Source: Merdimmobilis hominis | GTDB lineage: Bacteria > Bacillota > Clostridia > Oscillospirales > Ruminococcaceae | DNA: 60,065 nt | NCBI RefSeq assembly: GCF_016901855.1 | Contig: NZ_JACJKY010000016.1 | Coordinates: 1-60,065, forward strand | Reading direction: 5' to 3' | Shown here: piece by piece, positions 16,480 through 24,468 of the stretch | Layout of the letters: each line of letters opens with the position of its first letter | Numbering within the stretch: the stretch's first letter is position 1 | The notes under the pieces: generated by a model | What the model was told of the DNA's origin: nothing | Database searches by the model: none | What the model saw: only the letters and a program-made list of their open reading frames with translations | Position numbers and translations under genes: made by a program

Positions 16480-18710
16480 GCCAACTCCTCCTCTGAAAGC
16501 TGCGACTGTGCAATCTCCAAATAGGTTTTGCATGTGCGCAGCAATTCTTTGTGCGTACCTTTTCCGACGATTTTACCTTCATCCAGCACGATAATCTGCT
16601 CTGCATTCATAATCGTACTCACGCGCTGTGCAACGATCAGCACTGCCGATTCTTTTGTATATGCAGACAATGCACGGCGAAGTGCTGCATCGGTTTTAAA
16701 GTCAAGTGCGGAAAAGCTGTCGTCAAACACATACACCGGCGCCTTCGTTGCAAGTGCACGTGCAATCGAAAGGCGCTGTTTCTGTCCGCCGGACACGTTT
16801 GTGCCGCCCTGTGCAATCGATGTTGCCATCTGATCGGGGAATGCATCAATAAACTCCTTCGCCTGTGCAATCTGTGCAGCTTCTGCGAGTTCCTCGTCTG
16901 TTGCGCTCTCCCGTCCATAGCGGATATTGGATGCAATATCACCGGAGAACAGCAGTCCTTTCTGCGGAACAAAGCCGATCTGACGGCGCAGATCATGCTG
17001 ACGCAGTGTACGGATATCAATGCCGTCCAATAAAATTTCGCCTTCTGTTACATCGTAAAACCGCGGAATCAGCTGTACAAGCGTCGATTTGCCGGAACCG
17101 GTACTGCCGATGAATGCAGTTGTTTCGCCTGGTTTTGCCGTAAACGAAATATGTTCAAGTGCATTTTCCTCTGCATTCGGATAGCGGAAGCTGACGTCAC
17201 GAAATGTGAGTTCACCATGTACTGATGCCGGAAGCGAAACGGGAGATTCCGGATCGCGGATGACCGGTTTTGTAGCAAGAACTTCAGCGATACGTTCTGC
17301 TGCAACCGATGCGCGCGGTACCATAATAAACATGACTGCAATCATCAGAAAGGACATGATGATCTGCATTGCATACTGCATAAACGCCATCATATCGCCC
17401 ACCTGCATTGCAGATGCTTCAATCTGTTTGCCGCCGACCCAAACGATCAGCAACGTGACACCGTTCATCAGCAGCATCATAAACGGCATCATAAATACCA
17501 TCACGCGGTTGATAAACAGGTTATTCTGTGTTAAATCGCGGTTTGCCTTTTCAAAGCGTGCTTCCTCGCGTTTCTGATTGCCGAATGCACGTACAACCAT
17601 CATACCGCTCAAGCTTTCGCGCGTGACCAGATTGAGCCGGTCAATGAGCGACTGAACAATCTTGAATTTCGGCATTGCAACCGAAAAAATCACAAAAATC
17701 AAGCCAAGCAGCACAATCACTGCAACCGCAATAATCCACGAAAGCGAAACGCTTTTGTTGAGCGCCATGATGACACCGCCGATACCCATAATCGGCGCAT
17801 AACAAATCATACGCACACCCATGATAATGAGCATCTGCACCTGTGTTGCGTCGTTGGTTGTTCTGGTAATGAGCGAAGCCGTCGAGAATTTGTCAAACTC
17901 ACTTGCCGAAAAGCTCTCAACACGGGCAAAGACATCGTGACGGAGTGCTCTTGTAATACCCGCTGCGGTGCGCGATGCAAAAAAGCCCACCAAAATCGCA
18001 CATGCCGCACTGACCAATGTAATAAGGAGCATCAAAAGACCTGTACGGAAAATGTATGCGTTTTGCATGGCGTCCGTATCGGCGCCTAATTCCTCATAAA
18101 AGCCTTTTGTCATGACCGTGCCGATCTGCCCACTCAGCGAAGGGTCCATCTGTGCGCCTTTTTCCACAGCATCTTCGATCACCTGCGGCGGCATTTTTGA
18201 AAGTGCAGGCAGCATCCCGTAAATCGCTTCAAAATCCATCTCGGACGAAGCGTTCGATTCGGAAAGATCGAGCTCGCTTCCCTGCTCTTTTGCCGCAGTC
18301 TGGAAGAACTGCAGAATCGCACCCGCCGCGTGACTGTATACCTCCGCTGCATCTTCATGCAGCTGTTTGTCTTCTGTCAAAACAAAGACGGTTTGATCAC
18401 CCGCTTGTTTGAATGTTTGTTCGATTGAATCGGGTAAATCTGCACCCGGTTGTTTTTCTTCATATGCTTTCTCAAGAACCGATTGATCTTGCTCTGAGAC
18501 AAAGGATGTCAAAAGCATCATTCCGTTTTCGCTGATCACACGAGGCACTTCATCTTCGATGCCGCTTTGCTGCAGTCCGACATTGACAATATCAGACATC
18601 AGATTCGGCAAGCTTAACTCACACATCGCCTGACCGAACAGCAGCGCAAGACATACAAGCAGCACCAAAAGATATGGCTTTGCATAACGCGCCAGCTTTC
18701 TCATACGCAT
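16476..18710 (-). CDS. ABC exporter half-transporter, degenerate ATPase half
   Basis: The 744-residue protein is longer than usual. A soluble insert of about 170 residues lies between the first membrane segment (10-30) and the next (about 225), so it should be extracellular. In the ATPase domain Walker A is GSTGSGKST and the signature VSGGQ is canonical. Walker B ends FDDS (Asp for Glu) and the H-loop is VAQR (Gln for His). That is the pattern of the degenerate subunit of heterodimeric exporters. Two CGTTATAATA repeats, which could be alternative -10 elements, lie at about 18767-18788. The transported substrate is unknown. Confidence 0.92.
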   Translation of the reverse strand: MRMRKLARYAKPYLLVLLVCLALLFGQAMCELSLPNLMSDIVNVGLQQSGIEDEVPRVISENGMMLLTSFVSEQDQSVLEKAYEEKQPGADLPDSIEQTFKQAGDQTVFVLTEDKQLHEDAAEVYSHAAGAILQFFQTAAKEQGSELDLSESNASSEMDFEAIYGMLPALSKMPPQVIEDAVEKGAQMDPSLSGQIGTVMTKGFYEELGADTDAMQNAYIFRTGLLMLLITLVSAACAILVGFFASRTAAGITRALRHDVFARVESFSASEFDKFSTASLITRTTNDATQVQMLIIMGVRMICYAPIMGIGGVIMALNKSVSLSWIIAVAVIVLLGLIFVIFSVAMPKFKIVQSLIDRLNLVTRESLSGMMVVRAFGNQKREEARFEKANRDLTQNNLFINRVMVFMMPFMMLLMNGVTLLIVWVGGKQIEASAMQVGDMMAFMQYAMQIIMSFLMIAVMFIMVPRASVAAERIAEVLATKPVIRDPESPVSLPASVHGELTFRDVSFRYPNAEENALEHISFTAKPGETTAFIGSTGSGKSTLVQLIPRFYDVTEGEILLDGIDIRTLRQHDLRRQIGFVPQKGLLFSGDIASNIRYGRESATDEELAEAAQIAQAKEFIDAFPDQMATSIAQGGTNVSGGQKQRLSIARALATKAPVYVFDDSFSALDFKTDAALRRALSAYTKESAVLIVAQRVSTIMNAEQIIVLDEGKIVGKGTHKELLRTCKTYLEIAQSQLSEEELA

Positions 18711-18817
18711 TCCTTCCCCCTGCTCACATACAGGAATTCATTTATTTCCGGTTTTGGCCGAATGAGGCTATTATAACGCGATATTATAACGAATTCATGA
18801 ACAAACCGCAACGAAAA

Positions 18818-18842
18818 TAAAACGTACGCTTCCGTACGTTTT
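18818..18842 (-). terminator. Terminator after ImmA-like gene
   Basis: The stem AAAACGTACG / CGTACGTTTT with a 4-base loop touches the ImmA-like stop codon and is followed leftward by T-rich sequence. Confidence 0.75.
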
Positions 18843-19245
18843 ACTCAATTCCTTCATAATAGCACACAATTTTTTCCATAATATCGGGCGGCAGATCGAA
18901 ATATTCCGCAAGCTGCCAAATTTCCACATTGCCCTGCATAACCGCGTGATGAAGCGCATCCTCTGACACCAGATGCTCATACGCCCACACATTTGCACGC
19001 CGTTCATGCCGGCTTTTTAAATCAAACGGACTGTACCGGTTATAAAACGCGCCGCGCATACAGTGCCCAAGCTCATGAGCAAGACAAACCCGCTCCTGCT
19101 GCACAGACTCCATATGCGTATCGAGTGCAATAAAGCAGTCGCCATCCTCATCCATCAGCGAAATCGCCTTTGTATTCGGCAGTGGAATCTGATCCACCAT
19201 AATCTGCTCATCCTGCGCCAGTTTATACAGTGCCTTTAAATCCAT
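18841..19245 (-). CDS. ImmA/IrrE-type metallopeptidase
   Basis: The 134-residue protein carries the zinc-protease motif HELGH (57-61) and a downstream RRANVWAYEHL region, matching the ImmA/IrrE family. ImmA proteins cleave or inactivate their partner XRE repressor to induce mobile elements. The gene overlaps the XRE gene by 23 bases, the usual repressor-antirepressor arrangement. A terminator follows. It is part of the phage-derived island. Confidence 0.9.
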   Translation of the reverse strand: MDLKALYKLAQDEQIMVDQIPLPNTKAISLMDEDGDCFIALDTHMESVQQERVCLAHELGHCMRGAFYNRYSPFDLKSRHERRANVWAYEHLVSEDALHHAVMQGNVEIWQLAEYFDLPPDIMEKIVCYYEGIE

Positions 19246-19579
19246 TCTGTTTGCGTTCCTTTACAAATTGGGCATACGCCTTTACTTCTTCAAACATCTC
19301 GTCTGTAATATTTTCCGACTCGCCGAACAGCGCAAATTTAATTTCATCATCGCTTGCCGTATGACTTTGCTTATCACTGCTTTCTCCTAGCAAATATGCA
19401 ACCGAAACATGAAAATATCCGGCAATCTTGCTTGTTGTCGTTGCGGAAAGTGTCTGTGTCCGCCCCTGTTTTAATTCTGTCAGTGTGCTCCGTCCAATAT
19501 CCAGATCCCGGCACATTGCCGTCACGTTTGTGTGATGTGCACGACACAATGATTCAATAATTTCATACATACCCGCCAT
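19223..19579 (-). CDS. XRE-family repressor of the phage island
   Basis: The 118-residue protein has an N-terminal Cro/CI-type helix-turn-helix (about 5-65; NVTAMCRDLDIGRSTLTELKQGRT). A short acidic C-terminal region is the likely ImmA contact. It is transcribed away from the terminase side. The divergent region 19580-19864 holds repeated TTCTGTA/TACAGAA half-sites, which are probable operators of this protein. Confidence 0.9.
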   Translation of the reverse strand: MAGMYEIIESLCRAHHTNVTAMCRDLDIGRSTLTELKQGRTQTLSATTTSKIAGYFHVSVAYLLGESSDKQSHTASDDEIKFALFGESENITDEMFEEVKAYAQFVKERKQNGFKGTV

Positions 19580-19631
19580 CGTTCATAACTCCTCTTGCTC
19601 ATGATAAAAAAACGTCTTGACAAATACTGTT

Positions 19632-19662
19632 TTCTGTAATACCATAATATAAAAATACAGAA
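19632..19662. promoter_or_regulatory. Putative repressor operator O1
   Basis: TTCTGTA (19632-19638) and TACAGAA (19656-19662) are inverted arms around an AT-rich centre, next to the leftward repressor start. The same arms form the palindrome at 19825-19846. Confidence 0.6.
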
Positions 19663-19681
19663 TTCAGCTATATCTATATTT

Positions 19682-19791
19682 CCTGCTATAATAGTAACCT
19701 GTTTTTTCTCTTCTGTCAACAATTTTCTACAAATCCCGTTATAAAGGCGACGAAAATGACGAATTTAATTGTTTATTACTATAATAGCAGG
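19682..19791. promoter_or_regulatory. Divergent promoter region with inverted 16-mers
   Basis: CCTGCTATAATAGTAA (19682-19697) recurs inverted at 19776-19791 (TTACTATAATAGCAGG) with one mismatch. Each copy contains a TATAAT. The right copy, with ATGACG at 19756-19761, can drive the rightward genes. Confidence 0.55.
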
Positions 19792-19824
19792 AGGGAACAC
19801 GAACTTTCTCATCGAAAATACTAC

Positions 19825-19846
19825 AATATTCTGTATACAGAATATT
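19825..19846. promoter_or_regulatory. Putative operator O2: perfect 22-bp palindrome
   Basis: A perfect palindrome with no loop is centred on TTCTGTA-TACAGAA, 18 bases before the ATG of the first rightward gene. A repressor dimer bound here would block the early rightward transcript. Confidence 0.7.
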
Positions 19847-19864
19847 ACTGAAAGGACGCTTACT

Positions 19865-20299
19865 ATGACAAAAGAATCATTAAGCCAGCTTCTCTGGCTC
19901 AAAAAAGAAATTGCGCTCGAGCAGCGCCGAATGCATGAGCTGGACGCACTGATTGCAGGAAGCGCATCCGGTGCTGCGGGATTCCCATCGCTCGACGAAG
20001 AAGAACGCGCCTATTTCGCAAACGAACTGCAAACATGCCGGAATCAGGTACGTGCAAAATTGTTAACCGCCATGCACGAATATCAGCGTCTGAATGAATA
20101 CATCGCATCGATTGATGACAGCCTGATCCGACAGATTTTATCACTGCGCTATATCAATGGTTTTTCCTGGCAGCAGATTGCATTTTGCATCGGTGAACAC
20201 GATGAACAATATCCGCGCCGAAAACATCAGTCATTCCTTGCACACTCCAATCAATCAGCGGCAGGTGTACCCGTCCATGCGCATTACACCAGAAGCTGA
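19865..20299 (+). CDS. ArpU/DUF1492-like phage late regulator
   Basis: The 144-residue protein is helical, with a sigma-like C-terminal motif: DSLIRQILSLRYINGFSWQQIAFCIGEH, then a basic tail. This is the pattern of the phage ArpU/RinA-like transcription activators that sit just before terminase genes. The ATG has AAAGGA eight bases upstream; longer in-frame starts lie over the operator. It probably activates transcription of the terminase genes. Confidence 0.75.
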   Translation: MTKESLSQLLWLKKEIALEQRRMHELDALIAGSASGAAGFPSLDEEERAYFANELQTCRNQVRAKLLTAMHEYQRLNEYIASIDDSLIRQILSLRYINGFSWQQIAFCIGEHDEQYPRRKHQSFLAHSNQSAAGVPVHAHYTRS

Positions 20300-20471
20300 C
20301 CGCCGTTTTATCGACGCACTGTTTGCGCAGTACCAGCGAATAAAAGTGAAGCACGCGGAACACATACCGTTTTCTCCTGATATGCGCTGGCTCGATCAGC
20401 TGCTGTGCGACGAGGAATCATACGTGCGCCGACAGTTGTACGAACGCGGCTATGATCCCGATGAATGTTAA
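20277..20471 (+). CDS. Small phage protein, unknown function
   Basis: This 64-residue frame is rich in charged residues (FIDALFAQYQRIKVKH, DEESYVRRQLYERGYDPDE). The start ATG at 20277 follows CAGGTG by nine bases and overlaps the previous gene by 23 bases. It ends 17 bases before the terminase small subunit start, which fits a packed phage operon. The family is not recognised, and an ATG at 20202 is possible. Confidence 0.5.
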   Translation: MRITPEADRRFIDALFAQYQRIKVKHAEHIPFSPDMRWLDQLLCDEESYVRRQLYERGYDPDEC

Positions 20472-20488
20472 AAAAGGAGGCGATTTTT

Positions 20489-21049
20489 ATGATTCGTGCA
20501 TCTTGTGTGGGATGCATTTACCACAGGCAGCTCGGCGATGCCGAAACATGGGGCTGCCACTACTTACTCGACACCGGTGAGCTGCGCGGATGTCCTGCAC
20601 ACGCCTGCACCAAAAAGCAATATCCCGACACGCAAAAAGTACGCACCCAAACAATGCTGCGTGCTGTCCGCTATTTTTCCGAATGCCGCGGCCGCGCCGT
20701 TTTGGATGAAAAAGGAACAGCCATGCGCGCCAAAGACGGTACACCGCTGCGCGAAGGTGTTCACCCGCCGACCGTCGCAGGTCTTGCGCTGGCACTCGGC
20801 TTTTGCTCCAGGCAGGATTTAAAAGATGCCGCACAGACGAAGGAACTCGGCGACATCATTCGCTGGTCGCTCGGAAAATGCGAAGAATACCTGGAAGAGA
20901 AGCTGTGCGAAAGCGCCGCCGGCGTCAAACTCTCGCTCATGAACAATTTCCCCGGTTGGAGCGAGTCATCCCCGGATGAAGCACACACCGAAATTCACGT
21001 CACACTCGAGGGGGAATCACATGGCCAAACACCACAGCAAAACATTTGA
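20489..21049 (+). CDS. Phage terminase small subunit with N-terminal Cys-rich domain
   Basis: The 186-residue protein has two parts. Residues 1-45 hold a Cys/His cluster (CVGCIYH, WGCHYLLDTGELRGCPAHAC), probably a metal-binding knuckle. Residues about 85-165 match the gp3-type terminase small subunit: PPTVAGLALALGF, a helix-turn-helix-like middle and LSLMNNFPGW. Small subunits recognise the packaging site and recruit the large subunit. AAAAGGAGGCG precedes the ATG. It overlaps the large-subunit gene by 29 bases. Confidence 0.8.
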   Translation: MIRASCVGCIYHRQLGDAETWGCHYLLDTGELRGCPAHACTKKQYPDTQKVRTQTMLRAVRYFSECRGRAVLDEKGTAMRAKDGTPLREGVHPPTVAGLALALGFCSRQDLKDAAQTKELGDIIRWSLGKCEEYLEEKLCESAAGVKLSLMNNFPGWSESSPDEAHTEIHVTLEGESHGQTPQQNI

Positions 21050-22418
21050 CATTCACATCCAGAAAGAAGCATTCAACGACGTATATCTGCCATTGCTCCA
21101 CTGCCAGAAACGTTATATTGTACTGTGCGGCGGTGCCGGATCGGGCAAGTCGGTCTTTACTGTTCAGCGATACTTATATCGCCTGCTGACAGAGCCGGGC
21201 AGAAACCTGCTCGTCGTACGCGCCGTACAAGCCACACACCGAAACTCTACATTCGCACTGTTTCACCAGATGATCGGCAAATGGAATCTCACACCGCTGT
21301 TTGAAATCGCCGAGGGACTTGAACGCATTCGCTGCAAAAACGGCAACGAAATTATCTTCAAAGGACTCGACAACAGCGAAAAGCTCAAATCGGTGACCTT
21401 TTCAAGCGGTGAGCTGACGGATATCTGGGTGGAGGAAGCAAGCGAAATCGAAGAACATGACTTCAATCAGCTTGCCATCCGCTTGCGCGGCGGTACCGTT
21501 TCCAAACAGATTGTTCTGTCATTTAACCCCGTAAGCGTGCACCATTGGCTCAAGCGCCGCTTTTTCGATCATCCGCCAAAGGACGCCGTCACGCTGCGCA
21601 CCACCTACAAGGACAACCGCTTTTTATCACCGGAAGACGGCGCGGTGCTCGAATCGTTCCGCGAAACAGACCCATATTACTATCAGGTCTACTGCCTCGG
21701 TGAATGGGGTGTTTTGGGCAAAAGTGTATTCGACGCACAGGCCGTCAACCGCCGCTTGAACGAAATTCGTTCGCTGCCGGTGCGGTGCGGCTCATTTGTC
21801 TGCTGTGAGCAGGACGGCACACTCCACGAGATTCAGTTCATCGACGAACCGGACGGCGCCATCCGCATCTACTCTCCGCCCAAGCCGGGTGTGCAGTATG
21901 TGATCGGCGGTGACACTGCCGGCGACGGATCGGATGCATTCGTCGGGCAGGTGATCGAAAGCCGCACCGGCAGACAGGTGGCAACGCTGCACCGCTCGTT
22001 CGACGAAGATGTGTATGCCAAGCAGATGTTCTGTCTTGGTACGTATTATAACAATGCGCTGATTGCGTGCGAGGTTAATTTCTCGACATATCCTGTGCGT
22101 GAGTTACAGCGTCTGCGCTATCCCAGACAGTACTACCGCGAAATTTACGACTCGATCACCCGTGATATGGAATACCGTTATGGATTTTTGACGAACCGAA
22201 TTACACGTCCGGTCATTTTGGCAGAGCTGATTCGCATTGTCCGCGAACAGCCTGAGCTGTTTTGCGACGAACGTACACTCAACGAAATGCTCACGTTTGT
22301 CCGCAGCAAAGACGGACGCGCAGAGGCGGCAAGCGGTGCGCACGACGACTGTGTGATGGCGCTTGCGATCGCGTTTGCGGCACGTCATCAGGCTGCGGGT
22401 CCAATCGAAGAAGAATAA
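21021..22418 (+). CDS. Phage terminase large subunit (PBSX type)
   Basis: The 465-residue protein has both terminase activities visible. The ATPase has Walker A GGAGSGKS (37-44) and Walker B DIWVEEASE. The RNase H-like nuclease shows GGDTAGDGSDAF, ACEVNFST and a C-terminal AHDDCVMAL with the metal-binding Asp pair. No truncation is seen. The ATG at 21021 has GAGGGGGA upstream. No portal, capsid or tail gene follows; a terminator and host genes do. Confidence 0.93.
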   Translation: MAKHHSKTFDIHIQKEAFNDVYLPLLHCQKRYIVLCGGAGSGKSVFTVQRYLYRLLTEPGRNLLVVRAVQATHRNSTFALFHQMIGKWNLTPLFEIAEGLERIRCKNGNEIIFKGLDNSEKLKSVTFSSGELTDIWVEEASEIEEHDFNQLAIRLRGGTVSKQIVLSFNPVSVHHWLKRRFFDHPPKDAVTLRTTYKDNRFLSPEDGAVLESFRETDPYYYQVYCLGEWGVLGKSVFDAQAVNRRLNEIRSLPVRCGSFVCCEQDGTLHEIQFIDEPDGAIRIYSPPKPGVQYVIGGDTAGDGSDAFVGQVIESRTGRQVATLHRSFDEDVYAKQMFCLGTYYNNALIACEVNFSTYPVRELQRLRYPRQYYREIYDSITRDMEYRYGFLTNRITRPVILAELIRIVREQPELFCDERTLNEMLTFVRSKDGRAEAASGAHDDCVMALAIAFAARHQAAGPIEEE

Positions 22419-22427
22419 CGGCATATA

Positions 22428-22462
22428 AAAAAACGCACCTTTATAAAAAGGTGCGTTTTTTA
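22428..22462. terminator. Bidirectional terminator between island and MGL-like operon
   Basis: A stem of about 13 bp centred on ACGCACC / GGTGCGT has A- and T-runs on both sides and separates the converging terminase and leftward operon. Confidence 0.85.
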
Positions 22463-22467
22463 TTGTA

Positions 22468-23736
22468 TTATTTCGGGTCCAGAACACCACGGGACGCCAT
22501 TTCCTGCGCCGCCAGCAGAATGCCGAGCTTACCGGTGTTATAGGTAAGGCCGCCCTGCAGCCAAACCGCATACGGTTCACGCAGCGGTGCATCGGCGGAA
22601 AGCTCGATCGAAGCGCCAAGCGTAAACGCACCTGCCGCCATGATGACTTCGCTTTCATAGCCGGGCATGTCCCACGGTTCGGGTGCGACAAAGCTGTCCA
22701 CCGGAGAACCTTTCTGGATGCCCTGGCAGAACGCCACGAGCCGCTCCCGGTCACCGAGCGCAATCGCCGCAATGATATCGGTTCTGTGTGCATCGAATGA
22801 TGGATAGACTTCATATCCAAGCTTTGAAAACAGCGACAGTGCAAAAATCGATGTTTTGACTGCCGAGCATACAACCGACGGCGCAAAATACAGTCCTAAG
22901 AACATCCCGCGGCTTTCTCCAAGCGTACAGCCGACTTCTTTGCCCATACCGACACAGGTCAGCCGATACGAACAAAGCTCCACCAAATCGTGACGGCCCG
23001 CAATATAGCCGCCGGTTTTTGCAATGCCGCCGCCCGGATTTTTAATAAGCGAACCGACAATCAAATCGGCGCCCACAGCGGTCGGCTCCGTTTTTTCCAC
23101 GAATTCACCATAGCAGTTATCCACCACGGCAATGACATCGGGATTTGCCTCTTTTGCCGCACGGATCATCTTTCCGATCGTTTCGACGGAGAACGATTCC
23201 CGCAGGGAATAGCCGCGCGAACGCTGGATATACACAATTTTCGCGCCGACTGCCTGCTGTTTGATCGCTTCATAATCAGGTGTGCCGTCAGCGAGCAGAT
23301 CCACCTGACGATACGTCACACCGAAGTCACGCAGAGAGCCGTTTCCTTCGCCGCGGATGCCGATAACTTCCTCCATTGTATCATACGGTGCGCCGGTTAA
23401 TGACACCATCACATCACCCATACGCAAAACGCCGAACAGCGCAACGGTCAGCGCATGTGTACCGGACACAAAGTTGTGCCGCACAAGCGCATCCTCCGCA
23501 CCGAACACCTTTGCATACACTTCGTCGAGCACCTCACGGCCGCGGTCACCGTAGCCATAGCCGGTGCTTCCGACAAAATGCGATTCACTCACTCTGCACT
23601 CCGAAAATGCATGCAGAACCTTTGCTTCATTATATGCACAAACCTCGTCCATCGCCGCAAACGCTTCTGCCGCCTGTGATTCCGCTTCCGCAGCCAGACG
23701 GGTGAGCCGTTCGTCAAACGAATAAAATGGATTCAT
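22468..23736 (-). CDS. PLP-dependent methionine gamma-lyase-family protein
   Basis: The 422-residue protein matches the Cys/Met-metabolism PLP family once annotated as aluminium resistance protein. Landmarks are FVSGTHALTVALFG, the DNCYGEF Asp region and the PLP-lysine region GSLIKNPGGG. The true reaction of this subfamily is not settled. It is the last gene of the leftward operon and abuts the GNAT gene exactly (stop at 23737, start at 23736). Confidence 0.88.
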   Translation of the reverse strand: MNPFYSFDERLTRLAAEAESQAAEAFAAMDEVCAYNEAKVLHAFSECRVSESHFVGSTGYGYGDRGREVLDEVYAKVFGAEDALVRHNFVSGTHALTVALFGVLRMGDVMVSLTGAPYDTMEEVIGIRGEGNGSLRDFGVTYRQVDLLADGTPDYEAIKQQAVGAKIVYIQRSRGYSLRESFSVETIGKMIRAAKEANPDVIAVVDNCYGEFVEKTEPTAVGADLIVGSLIKNPGGGIAKTGGYIAGRHDLVELCSYRLTCVGMGKEVGCTLGESRGMFLGLYFAPSVVCSAVKTSIFALSLFSKLGYEVYPSFDAHRTDIIAAIALGDRERLVAFCQGIQKGSPVDSFVAPEPWDMPGYESEVIMAAGAFTLGASIELSADAPLREPYAVWLQGGLTYNTGKLGILLAAQEMASRGVLDPK

Positions 23737-24468
23737 TCAATTCTCTCCCTTTAAAAACCGGCAGTACACCCACTCGCCTGCCGGTTTTGCATGATATTTT
23801 TGATAAAACCGATCGCTTTGCTCGTCGCGGCTGAAAAACACCGCCGAAACCGCCGGGTAATCGTTTAATATGGCATGAATCAGCCGAATTGCCAATCCGT
23901 TTCGCCGTCTTTGAGGCAGCACGCAGAGTTGATCGATGAGCACTTGTCCCATCTCATGTGCGACACAGAGCGCCGCCGCACCCTCTGCTTCGTACACCTG
24001 ATAGCACCCGTGGCGAATCCGATGTGACAAATCGGCATAGCGCCGCATTCGTTCATCCGCCGATTCCTGCGCAAAAAACACCGCCTCCATAACCGCAAAC
24101 GATTCCCGCAGAGAATGGTTCACCGCAAGCGGCGTAAACGGTGCAAGCTCCTGCGCACAAAGCCGGTACACCTGTCCGCGCTTCTGCACTTTCCCCATTC
24201 CCGGGAGCAAACGGTTTGCATACACCTCATGTGCCATCATTCGCACAGTCAGCACAGCATCTTCGCATTCCTCTGCCGGCGCATCCGGCGCGGCATACAA
24301 AAACGCACACCCGCCGTCAATACACAGCACAATCGACCGGCTGTCGCTCGCAAAAAAGCGGACGTCCTCCGTCTGCTCACGTAAGTAAAGCCGGGCAAGC
24401 CCAAGAATCCGCAGAAACACTGCGTCATCCGCTTGTCCGAGCGATTCGATTGTTACAATACGGTTCAC
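23737..24468 (-). CDS. GNAT-family acetyltransferase
   Basis: The 243-residue protein has a C-terminal GNAT core: IDQLCVLPQRRRNGLAIRLIHA is the acetyl-CoA loop, followed by DEQSDRFYQKY. The N-terminal 100 residues are a less conserved extension. The substrate is unknown. Its start overlaps the M42 stop by 4 bases, so it is translationally coupled in the murD operon. Confidence 0.8.
   Translation of the reverse strand: MNRIVTIESLGQADDAVFLRILGLARLYLREQTEDVRFFASDSRSIVLCIDGGCAFLYAAPDAPAEECEDAVLTVRMMAHEVYANRLLPGMGKVQKRGQVYRLCAQELAPFTPLAVNHSLRESFAVMEAVFFAQESADERMRRYADLSHRIRHGCYQVYEAEGAAALCVAHEMGQVLIDQLCVLPQRRRNGLAIRLIHAILNDYPAVSAVFFSRDEQSDRFYQKYHAKPAGEWVYCRFLKGEN

Larger units (their letters stand above)
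18841..22418. mobile_element. Phage-derived island (repressor-ImmA / terminase)
   Basis: Six intact phage-type genes lie between host operons: ImmA and XRE leftward; ArpU-like, a small ORF and terminase small and large rightward, around an operator region. There is no integrase, portal or capsid gene, and I found no flanking direct repeat. It may be a decayed prophage, a satellite or a domesticated module. Confidence 0.75.

Noticed and set aside
19865-20471. A frameshifted single gene
   Set aside because: The first frame ends in a complete ArpU-like C-terminus and the second has its own start, so two overlapping genes are more likely.
18711-22462. Attachment-site repeats around the phage island
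   Set aside because: The two flanks share only terminator-like A/T runs; no direct repeat of useful length was seen.
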